Assembly: GCA_026545765.1 (NCBI GenBank)
Contig: CM048843.1
Coordinates: forward strand, 21,201,646 to 21,265,645
Direction of reading: 5' to 3'
DNA: 64,000 bases
Origin: Plantago major
Taxonomy: Eukaryota; Streptophyta; Magnoliopsida; Lamiales; Plantaginaceae
Shown here: piece by piece, positions 11,601-22,500 of the stretch
Layout of the letters: each line of letters begins with the position of its first letter
Numbering within the stretch: position 1 is the stretch's first letter
Notes under the pieces: model-generated
What the model was told of the DNA's origin: nothing
Databases searched by the model: none
Seen by the model: only the letters and a program-made list of their open reading frames with translations
Made by a program: the position numbers and the translations under genes

Positions 11601-12313
11601 CATCTTATCAGTTGTTCGATCCTTTTCTTCTATACAGCAAATTGATTTTATGGAAGAGGTATATTAGCAAAAGAGTAGTAAGCGACGGGTAGGTTACATA
11701 ATCAGCTTCAAGTAAAAAATTGATATCCACATAATGTTGCTTTACCTTGCAAGCGCAACTGGGAGCATTGAATTTGGCTGTCTGTTATGGGCAGGCTCTT
11801 GACTGGAGTTGAGTATTCCATCTTCCTAGCACCATGTCTTACGCATCCAGAGGTGAAGTCGAACACAGTAACCATTAATACTCCATCTCCATCATAAGCA
11901 ATAACCAAACTGTCGATAATTCCTCTACCATAGTGATCCCTAAAAGCTGGCCATCCTTGGCCAATGACAGTTGCCTCTGGGCCGTGGGCAACCTTTACTG
12001 GCCAAGTAACACCATCAGAAGCAATGAGTGTGGCGTTTTCAGGTAACGGGGTCAAGTATTTGGCGACAAAATCCTTTGGGATCCTCTGTTTAGAATAAAC
12101 AATATTGAGCTATGAAAATAGTTAGTTAAACAATAGGTTGATCTTCAGAGCCGAAAGACATAATTAGGGTGCCTACTTGGTGTACCGAAAGACATAATTA
12201 GGGCGCCGAAAGGAAAACGGAGATTTTACCAGTGCAGTTTCGTCTGTTGAACCCATGAGACAGAAGAAGTGCTTGTCGTAGGAAGTTCCGAAAGTGAAAA
12301 CCTGGTGGAGCAT
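8699..12313 (-). CDS. B3-domain (REM-like) transcription factor, two B3 domains
   Basis: A minus-strand gene starting at the ATG at 12,313 (MLHQVFTFGTSYDKHFF). After a short intron the first B3 domain continues from IPKDFVAKYLTPLP through VTWPVKV and IGQGWPAFRDHYG to LMVTVFDF (about 12,090-11,850). The second B3 domain begins in an exon at about 9,160-9,060 (GHCYIVIQKTSASKQFSL). It resumes in the last exon, 8,990-8,699 (LPKRFLLRTV, RQWPVTCNQWG, LNKGWKAFALAHKLKPDDC). B3 domains bind DNA, and two-domain REM proteins are nuclear regulators. The linker exons between 11.7 and 9.2 kb were only partly recognised, and a repeat-like block at about 9.6-11.0 kb lies within that interval. It sits between two inverted arms, so it may be a captured gene rather than a resident one. 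Exon ends are approximate. Confidence 0.7.
9610..11080. repeat. Repeat-like insertion inside the B3 gene
   Basis: The block begins with a long G run (about 9,617-9,628) after AAAGACTAG. It contains a 52-bp unit (AAGTACTTCCTGTACTCAG) repeated at 9,962, 10,014 and, in part, 10,066. Farther on are several related stretches with CAGATATCT or CAGAGA. The G-run start and tandem motif resemble repetitive sequence often seen in plant genomes, but I could not assign a class or find target-site duplications. Boundaries are approximate. Confidence 0.45.
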
Positions 12314-12499
12314 ATTTATTTGCTTCTACTTATTCTTGGGAGAACCTCTTTACTGGGATGTGAAGTTGATAGGAAGTGGTGATGCAGGGGAATGGCTCCA
12401 TCGTTCAATTTATAGCTGAGGACGTTATATCTTCTGCTTGGCTATTGTGAGGAGGATTTAATGAAAAGATGAGAAGCCAATAAATTACGGCTGCACGCC

Positions 12500-13217
12500 A
12501 TCTATTCGCTTGGGGCATTACAAAGGGATTAATTATTAGTTAATGTTTATTATCTCGTGTCCTTAATCTTGTTTTAAGATCATTTAATCTGATGTATAGT
12601 TGTTTTCGTTTGTTTCCCGCCACTTTGTGTATGCCTAATCACATATCTTGTTACTAAAAGAATGAAGACAGATTAATGGTTGCCCATGGGACCAAATATT
12701 TTTTTCGTAACTCAAATGACATGGGACGCCCGATGAAAAAGTACCACGAGTTGAATGGTGAGTTTTGCCAAAAAAATTGAGTTCGGTATGGATTAAATAA
12801 TGGAGAATATATACATTCAAAGGTTTCTTTTGCGCGCCCCATTCCATATGGGCTTGGTGGGCAAAATAGAATGAGGTCCCGGAAAGAATAATTGAAACGA
12901 GTAAGGTCGTATTATAGGTCCCGAAAAGAATATTGCAAAAGTAGCAACTTGGTTTGACGACTAATCATTTTTTACGGCGTGGGCAGGCCGAAGTAAAAGT
13001 ACAATGCGATTTGAGTAGGGTATGGATTATAATTTCAGCAGTTGTACAAAAAGTTCCGAACAAAGGTGTCGCAACTGATAGATACTTGACTAAAGATCGG
13101 TTAAATGTCAATGGCTTTAAGATTTCATCTGGGCTGGACGGGGAAAAATAGAAACGCCATAAAACGTTTTGCGCTCTGTATCGAAACTACTAAGGTTGGA
13201 GTACAGTTACAAGTGCA
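12500..13217. repeat. Tandem segmental duplication, unit A
   Basis: The 718-bp unit starts at ATCTATTCGCTTGGGGC and is repeated next to itself as unit B. Unit A keeps about 75 bp (around 12,745-12,820) that unit B lacks. It contains reverse-orientation modules of the left inverted arm, such as AATAGAAACGCCATAAAAC near 13,149. Confidence 0.85.
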
Positions 13218-14088
13218 ATCTATTCGCTTGGGGCATTACAAAGGGATTAATTATTAGTTAATGTTTATTATCTCGTGTCCTTAATCTTGTTTCAATATCA
13301 TTTAATCTAATGTTTAGTTGTTTCTTTTTGTTTCCCGCCACTTTGTGTATGCCTAATCACATATCTTGTTACTAAGAGATTAAAGACCGATTGATGCTTG
13401 CCCATGGGACCGAATATTGTTTTCGTAACTCAAGAAGCATTGCATCGCCCAGCTTATCATCAATGAAGCATTTGGCGGCGTCACGGTAAATACTCCCAAC
13501 ACTTGCACGAGCAACGTATTGTTGCACATACGGGAAACAGAGAGGCAACAGAAACATAAATACTATATAATTTTGATATATAAATCTTCGCTGATAATGT
13601 TAACACAGCAGCAAATTAATCGAGAAGACACTAATCGAGTATTGGAACGCAAGTCACTCAAATGACATGGGACGCCCGAAGAAAAAGTAGAAAACATTCA
13701 AAGGTTTCTTTTGCGCGTCCCATTCCATATGGGCTTGATGGGCAAAATAGAATGAGGTCCCGGAAAGAATAATTGAAACGACTAAGGTCGTATTATAGGT
13801 CCCGAAAAGAATATTACAAAAGTAGCATCTTTGTTTGACGACTAATCATTTTTTACGGCGTGGGCAGGCCGAAGTAAAAGTACAATGCGATTTGAGTTGG
13901 GTATGGATTATAATTTCAGCAGTTGTACAAAAAAGTTCCGAACAAAGGTGTCGCAACTGATAGATACTTGACTAAAGATCGGTTAAATGTCAATGGCGTT
14001 AATATTTCACCTGGGCTGGACGGGGAAAAATACAAATGCCATAAAACATTTTGCTCTCTGTATCGAAATTACTAAGGTTGAAGTATAG
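13218..14088. repeat. Tandem segmental duplication, unit B
   Basis: This second copy of the preceding unit starts at ATCTATTCGCTTGGGGC. It differs by a 228-bp insertion copied from the Ulp1-like gene (13,434-13,661) and by loss of about 75 bp. Without these two changes its length (about 643 bp) equals unit A minus its private 75 bp. Confidence 0.85.
13434..13661 (-). pseudogene. Copied fragment of the Ulp1-like gene (exon plus intron)
   Basis: Bases about 13,441-13,654 are nearly identical to 16,382-16,597 and in the same orientation. The source covers the start of an Ulp1-like exon (encoding QYVARASVGSIYRD) and the adjoining intron, so the copy was made from DNA rather than spliced RNA. It is flanked by ACTCAA at 13,428-13,433 and 13,656-13,661. 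The site is uninterrupted in unit A, where ACTCAA occurs once (about 12,711). Confidence 0.9.
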
Positions 14089-14907
14089 GTCCCGAAAAGA
14101 ATATTGCAAACGTATCAACTTTTTTTGATGACTATGCGATTTTGAGTTGGGTATGGATTATAATTTCAGCAGTTGTACCAAAAGTTCCGACCAAAGGTGT
14201 CCCAACTGATAGATAATTGACAAAAGATCGATGAGATGTGATTGCCGTTAAGATTTAATGTGGGATAGACGGACATAATATAAACGCCATAAAGCATGTT
14301 GCTCTCAGTATTGAAACTGCTAAGGTCGAAGTATAGGTCACGAAACCAGGATTATTTTGACGATTAAGCATCTTTAATGAGCATTCCATGATTTCAAAGA
14401 TAGGCAAGCGTTGTTAATTGGAATGTGGGTACGAATTTTTGGTTATAGCGCGTGGCATATAAGTCCATGTCGGATTTGCCATAGTAAGGAACACTTGAAC
14501 CGAGTGGAGCCCAGCGGATAAATAATTCTGACAGAACAATGAGACGTCGTTGTTGTTAGAACTGTGCACCTGGCGTATTACTAATTGATTGATAAAAGAT
14601 CGAATTATAGGTTGCTAGAGCAAGCTTGTTTTGACGAATAAGCTTCTTTAATGAGTTGGGTATGGATTATAATTTTTGCAGTTGTATGAAAACTTTCACC
14701 ATAATGTTCCCCAAATGATAGATAGTTGAGAAAAGATCGATTAGGTATCATTAGCCTTTCCATTTCATCTGGATTGGACGAGCAAAATAGAAAAGTCATA
14801 AAACATTTTGCTTTCCGTATTGAAACTACTAAACTTGAAGTATAGGTCCCGAAAGGATATTGTAAACGTATCACCTTGTTTTGACGACTAATCATCTTCA
14901 ATGACAT

Positions 14908-14942
14908 GGGGTACAAGGCTTGCAATCTGTTCGTGCCCATCT
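14908..14942 (-). other. 35-bp copy of an Ulp1 exon at the arm's outer edge
   Basis: These bases match the reverse complement of 16,047-16,081, within the last Ulp1-like exon, with two mismatches (core TACAAGGCTTGCAATCTGTT). It lies exactly where the right arm stops resembling the left one. Confidence 0.7.
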
Positions 14943-14944
14943 AC

Positions 14945-15840
14945 TGTCATGAAATAAATTTTTGTGCCCAATATGTACGGCAGTCGGGCAAACTCAGCAG
15001 TATATCAACAATTCATATGTCAGGAAGAAAATTCCAAGAAGAAAACAGCAAGACAATAGAAACTCATAAATAGTGTCCACGTTTAGCACTTGTGTCAACA
15101 AAATTACTCTAATATGGTGAAAGCCCCCAGCAGATAGGAGTTTAAAATAAAAAAACCAAGTGAAAATGTCTAATTCATCGGCACTCACCGGGTCGAGCAC
15201 GGGCATGGGGCAATCAATACACATAATAGTAAATTTTTTCAGTGGAGGATATTTAATAGTACCTAACGAATTTATATTGGGATATCGAGCTAACTAATGC
15301 GAAACTAATATATCACTATTAATACTTTAGCCCATGCACTGGCTGAAAGAGGAGGGTAAAAAACAACATTGAACTAGTACTTTCATTCGTGTAGTTTCTA
15401 AAGGCCTATTCATTAATTATGCAAGTCAAGTTTAGTACGTAAAAAAGAAAGTTGCTTACAAAATCACTTGTCCGTGTCCAATCCCCTGAAATAATAATAT
15501 CCAATTGGGCATCACAAAACCGGGTATACTTCTCCAACAATTATAACAAGCACATACATAATAATAAGTTGGTTATAAAGTCTAACAAAGCAGAGTGGCA
15601 ACCATATATCAAATCCGAAACTAACACCAAGTCAAACAACTAATCAGGCATTCGAAAGGATATTGTTCAAAACAGAGAAGCAACAACATATCAAATGAAA
15701 ACGCCACTTAAAACCATGCTTGTTTCGGAAAATCCATCAAAAGTGAAATTGACAAGAAGCAATTAATATTGTTCATCAGAAACAAAAAGTCACAACCCAA
15801 TCAAGAGCAATAACAAACTGTCTTCAAAACAAACTTCCTA
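14945..15840. other. No gene recognised
   Basis: AT-rich spacer between the right inverted arm and the 3' end of the Ulp1-like gene. It probably includes that gene's 3' untranslated region. No domain, RNA gene or repeat was identified. Confidence 0.4.
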
Positions 15841-15845
15841 TTATT

Positions 15846-18800
15846 CTAAGGCAATTTAATGCCAACGATTGTTTCATAGAATGTAGTTGCCATATGAGCA
15901 CGGTATTCACCAGCGTGGTCATGGCTCCACATCAGCTCCCCAAAGTCTTTCCCCCACATCAAGCATTCAACCATATAGCAGACAACAGGACCACAATCAA
16001 GAGAGCCTCTTGGCTGCTGCGGAGCATTCTGGTACTTCATGATCTTAGATGGGCGTGAACAGATTGCAAGCCTTGTACCCCTCTCTTGACAAACAGCTTT
16101 AACTCGGGACTCGATGTACTCGATCTGCATCAATTAAACATTTCACAACTATTACATGAAGTAAAGGAGCAATGAACTTACACAACAAAATTGAATTGTT
16201 TAGGTTTAACACTTATGAGTATAGAGGAGGCCCGCAAGTGTGGAGATTGCTCAAAGAATTGTAAAAAGTCCATACATTATCTTCAACATTGTAATGCAAT
16301 AATGTCCAATGGTCACCTTCGTTCTTCAACGGACACCGCCCACCAGCAGTGTTTATTGGTAATATCCAACTACCATATCGAATTGCATCGCCCAGCTTAT
16401 CATCAATGAAGCATTTGGCGGTGTCACGGTAAATACTCCCAACACTTGCACGAGCAACGTATTGCTGCACATACGGGAAACAGAGAGGCAACAGAAACAT
16501 AAATACTAGATAATTTCGATATACAAATCTTCGCTGATAATGTTAACACAGAAGCAAATTAATCGAGAAGACACTAATCGAGTATTGGAACGTAAGTAAC
16601 ATACCCAAATACAGCTTTTGAATATAAAAGGCTTCGTGTTGCAGGTCGCCAGTGTCTCCTTAACACTTGAACCATGTACAGTCGTGCAAAGCAAAAGACC
16701 CCACGTGTCCACAATCTGAAAGAATCATAAAAACTATTAACATACAATACATAATAAGAAACCGTGTGATTTCATTTAACCAAATAAAACACAGGAAATG
16801 CTTACACAATCAGTGTATCTTTTATGGTTCAATATTGTCTCCAAGTCAACCAGCCTTATGCTTGTTGTTAGACTAGAGGTTGCTACTTCAAGCATTGTAT
16901 AGCTGCAACATTGATAAGTAAAAAAAATATCTATATTAAGATAAGCATTAAAATCAAACACACATGAACACCTCTAATATCAGAAACGCAGTTAAATGGC
17001 TATTAGTTGAAGGAAAGCACAAACCTATCATATTTCGAGCGGAATTGATTAGTCAACCAAGTGATAAGGTTTACACCTGCATATCCAAAAGCCATTGATG
17101 CTTTGTTCAGGTTGATCGGTCTAATCTTCGAGACTAACATTGATGCAGCAGAGTTCAACGAAACAGGCCCAACAGAACCCACTTGGTGCTTCACTACAGA
17201 CCTCTCTACCTCCTTCTCTTTTTGCCGCGCCTGTTTGTTTAACTCACTTAATGGTGAAACGCTGTTAAGCACAAATGCTGGCTCACCCCCATGTCCTGTC
17301 ACACAATTTCCAACCAATGGACTATGAAGGTCTGAATCTGGCGGTGTTACAAGACCGCCAGAGCTTGTGACCAACGCAACAGACTTTTGGTGAGCTGACT
17401 TTGGACTCTTCTTTTCAGTAGCCGCATTCGGTGGGAGTGGTGGTCGGCTTGCAGAAATAAACCCATCGGGCGACTTGAATAAATTCGTCGGTTTAACTGG
17501 GGTACTAGCACTGACAAGTACACAGGAAACAGGTGTGCTTGCATTGCATGAGTCTGTGATATGACCTCCTACACTATTCAATACCCCGGTGTCAACCAGC
17601 GGGGCAACCGACGACTGTTTTGAGGCCTGGTCTTCTAGAATGTCCAAGCTCTCATTCCATATTGATCCAACTCAGCCTTCACATTGCTAATCTCATCAAC
17701 CAATCCTTTTATTCGCTCATTCTGAGCAACATCATGGGCGATTAGTGTTGCATTTTCCATAGCAAGCTTCTCACGCTCAGACCTTTCGATGTTGTTCTTC
17801 GTTTCAAGTTGTGAAATAGCGTCATTTGCACGGTTGGCATCCAACCTGTATCGCTGCAGTTCGGAATCCATCAGAGATCGAACATTTTTGGACTCCACCA
17901 GCTGCTTGCTAAGAATCGTAACTCTCGGTGTCAGTTTCTCGATTTCCAGCTCCTTCGCATTGCCTGAATCCTGCCTAAGTCCATCAATAAGACGTCTTAG
18001 CTCTTCATTCTGTAAAGTTAAGTCTTTCAGTTGCCCATCCCTAATCGATATATCTTCCTCATACCAAAGCTTCACCTTCTCATACTCATTGTGATTAGTA
18101 CTAGTATGCTGTCTATAATCATTAACTGTCACTAAATTGGGCGCATTACTTGGCTTACCGCCATTTTCAGTTATAGCAAAGCCTTTCTCCTGGAATGGGG
18201 AACGAATAACTGGTACCTTGCAACTAAACGTATCTCCGGAGTTGGCAGAAATAAGCATTTTCTCAAAGTCGCATTGAGAGTCATCATCAACGACCAGATC
18301 AATATCTGACGAATTCTTGTTGCCTACAACTTCAGCTTTGCTAAACTTATCAACATCAAAAGACTTCTCGGCCACCTGTTCATTTGTGATCCTAGACGCC
18401 CCACCTATAGAGTTGTCACTCTTGCATGCCACAAGCATACGTGGGATAGGTGGCTTTGGGTCAAGAAGCCTAGTCTCACGGTATAGAGCCAGGAGTTTTT
18501 TTATGTATGCCCTATCAAGTCGTCAAGTGGAAATTTTTTGATCAGGTTCAACATTGGGGCAAAATACAGATTACGGGGAAAAATTAAAAACAAATAAAAT
18601 GTAATTACCTTTGTCTTATCAAGCTTGTCCAAATTTATGTCGTACATTGTCTCAACCAATAGAAGGAGATCCCACTTCCTAAACCTTGGGAATAAGACTG
18701 CATCCTGTCTAACGCCAACCACCGGGCTTATTTCACAAAGCCAAAACTGAGTCATTTGAATACAAATAGAAATAACTTGGTTAAGACACATTGAACATAA

Positions 18801-21277
18801 TAGCAACAGAAATCAGTACTTAACTTCATGAAAGGAAACTTGTTGTTAAATACCATTAGGAAGATAGAGCAGCCAGGTGTTTTCAAGCTAGATGCCTTCC
18901 TAATACCATCAAGCAGTATTTCCAAAACATACCCACACCAATCGTAAGTACAAATCTTATCGAGTCGATCAATGTACCGCATAAGGTGCCATGGTACCGA
19001 TTGGTTGTTATTAGGTGCAAATAACACGGTCATGAGGAACATGTGCACCAATCGTGCAACATCCTCAACCACATTAGGCTTGGTCTCATCCATACTTATC
19101 TTTCGATTCAACAAAGCAAGTATCTTTGACTTAACCAACAAGAAGGATTTCACTGACCTGTTGGGCCAGTTGCGGTTCACAAACGGGATGGTATCAATCC
19201 GACCATTACATTTATTGATTGGTACTGATCCATCACGTATCCCAAAAATCAACTCAGCATCATCACGTTTTGGGCATATGATCTTGTTACCAAACTGGAA
19301 GCCATCTGCATTGGGTAATTTACTGGAAACAGCCCTCTTCACGATTTCAGATATCAGCGAATCTGACTTCCTGTACATGTGTATCTCTCGACTATCCATA
19401 CTAAGTGCAGCCTCAACAAACAGGCTGAAAGGTGTTCTCCTTATCGCTGCCATGTGTGCCTCCCTTAATCTCAATTTCCGAAGCCCTCTAATAGTTGTCT
19501 GCATATTGCATCTATAGTTGGGATGTGCACTATCTAAATATACAACACATATTTCATATTAAGTCAATTTCTAATAGTTTCCCCTAATATCTAAAACAAG
19601 TCGATTGACACGAAGCGAAAAAACTTATACATTTCCTCTTCATTTGTGCATTGTCAACACCAATAGCTGTAGAATTTAAAACAACAATGGTTAAAAAACA
19701 AAGACATTGATAAGCTAATGAACACACAGGTTTGTCATGTGCATATTAAAGTTTTTCATGGCAATACCTGTGTTGAAAGAACTTGTTCTTGAGTTATCGA
19801 TCTCCATACGACCACGTACACTCTTAGATATGCCACCACGCTTCCTAGGTGCTTGCATCCCTGGACAGACGATGCACGTAAAGCATAAATTACATGAACA
19901 TTAAGTAATCAAACAGAATACTACCCATTAAATTATATTGCGTCCTCGTCATACCACTTAGGCGAGTTGAAACTGATCGGCGCTTTCGGCTTTTGTAACA
20001 CTCAAAATCATATGCAATCCACCATGGCTTTGTAACACACGCAAAATAGTTGCAAGTGGAACATTAATAGGATTTAAGCATTGGCTACCTGTGGATTCTA
20101 ATTCAAATTCAGCAGATGTCTCACCAGGTTCATCCTCTTGGCCAACACCATCTAGTTCAGCATTGGCACGGGCAATAAATAAATGACTTACAAATATAAG
20201 CCCGACAGAATTATTGTTGAGAAGGCTAATACCTGTAGAGACTACATTTGAATCAAAGTTCCTTTTGTTGCGTCGCTTGATATGAACAACAGGAGTGTCA
20301 TCTGGGGGAATAAACAATGTTACAATATGGAGTTAACTAGTATAGATAATGAAGCTGTTTGGCAAAAGATTATAGAAGCAATCATAGTGATGAAATGAAC
20401 TCTAACCAGTGTACAGCACAATTTCCCTCTTCAATGACGAGGATCTTGACCGTGATGGATATAAACAAAAGAAACGACTCATAATGTGTGCACAACAATT
20501 ACGAAATTACAGGTAAATAGTTACAGGTGGGCAAATAAGGTAAACAAGCAAAACAACGAGATCAACCACATTCGAGCTAATTTACTCAATTAAAAAGGCC
20601 AATAGTAATACAAAATTAAAAAAAATTGCAGGTCACACTGCGGGAAGAAGGTGTGGTTCTACTTACCATCAAATACCTGCATTTTCCCACCCCTTTCTGC
20701 AAAACAAAATCACATATTCAAATACAGCGGGTCAGGCGTGTGTTCAATTTCTACTTGAGAGAAATAAAAAAGAATAAGAAGCAGAAAAGCTTACGTCTAG
20801 TTACTATCAACTTTTTCGAACTATAGCTACTTTTGCCCAACGTAAAATCGTCATTTGTTTCATCCACCCACTCGGTATCTGCTAATTTTATTATGCAAGA
20901 AACAATTACATTATTCAATTCAAAAACACAATAATTCTACACATGTAAGTAGATGGGCAACAACCACAAGAAACAAAAATTGTGGTATTAATAAGTAAGA
21001 AACCTGAGTCTTCGTTGTTTGAGTACCCAGAAGATTCTGATTCCTCTTCACAGCCTTTCCATAACCACTGGACATCCCAGCGCCTATTTTATAAAACAGG
21101 GCAATAACAGATAGAAAGAATTGTTATCCTACATAAAAACCTAATTGAAAGTAAACAATAGAGCATTCATTATCACACATATGAAAACTTGCCACTCTTA
21201 GTCGGACTTGGTTTCGATTGATCTCCACGGCGTACACGGGCTTCGCTGGGCACCTCTTCTTCTTCACCAATATCCAT
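15846..21277 (-). pseudogene. MULE-associated gene with C-terminal Ulp1 (C48) protease domain
   Basis: A long multi-exon minus-strand gene starting near 21,277 (MDIGEEEEVPSEARVRRGD). Small acidic and basic exons occupy 21.3-19.8 kb. A larger exon at 19.5-18.8 kb (LVHMFLMTVLFAP, IDRLDKICTYDWCGYV) resembles the region found upstream of Ulp1 domains in plant transposon proteins. A long coiled coil follows (about 18,090-17,650), then a Ser/Pro-rich region. The protease domain lies at 16,470-15,846, with His in GDHWTLLHYN and Cys in SLDCGPVVCYMVE. Ulp1 proteases remove SUMO from proteins. The usual catalytic Asp motif (YDS) reads FYNSL. The coiled-coil frame stops at 17,635 while the Ser/Pro frame is open across 17,647, so a frameshift is likely there unless an intron was missed. 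It converges with the transposase gene, as paired genes of MuDR-like elements do. Confidence 0.75.
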
Positions 21278-21279
21278 TC

Positions 21280-21960
21280 TTTAAAACTGGGCGTAAAGAA
21301 ACAACTACTGATTTGGATGAAACATATTGTTTGTAGTTGATTAAGTTCATTGATTGAGGTAGTTGGGCATCAATTCTTAATTAGATGCTTTGGGCAACTA
21401 GTTAATTACCTTGGAACAGTAAGCTTTGTTATAGGTTGTGGCAGACCTATTATGTAGCTAGCATTAATAGGTTTTGTAGCTAGATAAGACATTTGTAAAT
21501 GGTAATGTGCCCACACCAAAAAATTGCCAGACAATGTACTAGACATTGTGCTCCCCAAATTCCCGTACCCCCTTTAACGACGTATCACATTAAAATTTCA
21601 TACAAGTTTGGAACTTTTGTCCAACTTAGCTTTCACATTTTGTAATTTTGACACGACTAGTTGCAAAATCATAAATTTGGAACACAATGAGTTCATCTGC
21701 ACCAAATAAAGTCCTAAGAAAAAATGGAATTAACACACGTTTTAGTCCAATTCATTGTGACATTGTTGGTCCACAAGTATTCTATTTAGTTCATACTTTA
21801 TATTGGACTTGTTGCATGTCCAATTACGTCAATAATACACAAATGTTGTTAATTCCAAAGCGGAAAAATATGCAATCCCGTCCTAGTTCTGACCGGTAAG
21901 TTATTTAATACATTATTCCATTTTTCAGTACAACGCATGCGCTCTATCATGTATTTGACA
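21280..21960. other. Probable 5' flank of the Ulp1-like gene
   Basis: No coding region is supported. This should contain the promoter of the minus-strand Ulp1-like gene and perhaps the outer end of the MULE. I could not match it to sequence left of the transposase. Confidence 0.4.
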
Positions 21961-21965
21961 ACATG

Positions 21966-22500
21966 AAAAAATCAAAAGCTCAACGCTCCCCCTCTATCTA
22001 TCCAAGGGATGGAAGGGCATATGCCTTTTGTGTCCCTTCCAGTCAATAATAGGGGCCTATGAAAAGGTTTTCTGGGTGCTAGGTCAAAAGGGAGCTTGAC
22101 TAAAAGGGATACCAAAGTACCCTTGCATATGAGGGCCACCGTTCATCGGGACCTCGGTCGTTGCAATTGTGATTTATAAGTTGCGAGCACATTGTTCGAG
22201 GAGGTTTGAAGCATTTGAACAGTGAGCAAAAAAACCAAAAGCTTTTCCATCCCTCCCTATCTATCCGGGGGATGAAAGGACAGAGGCCTTGTGTGTTCCT
22301 TCCGGTCAAGAATAGGGGCCTCTGCAAAGGTTTCTCGGGCTAGATGGAAATTGGCCCTCGGGTGCATGGTCAGAAGAGAGCTTGACTGAAAAGGACACCA
22401 AAGTCCTCTGTCTGGCATTCGAGGGCCTTAGTCGTTGTTACTGTGATTAATTACTTGGGAACACATTGCTCGAGGAGGTTTTAAGCATTTTAACGGGGAT
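21966..22500. repeat. Tandem duplication, about 265 bp x 2
   Basis: Units 21,966-22,228 and 22,229-22,500 share long stretches, such as ATAGGGGCCT, GAGCTTGACT and CGAGGAGGTTT followed by AAGCATTT. They have diverged by small indels, and the second has an extra GCCCTCGGGTGCATGGTC. The class is unknown. Confidence 0.8.

Larger units (their letters stand above)
12950..14900. repeat. Right arm of the large inverted repeat
   Basis: The arm carries modules of the left arm in reverse orientation, several times over: near 13,100, 14,020, 14,260 and 14,760. The best-matching block is 14,236-14,561 against 6,181-6,510. A copy of the CGAAAAGAATATTG module recurs about every 250-900 bp. Together the arms bracket the GRF and B3 genes. 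Confidence 0.8.
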
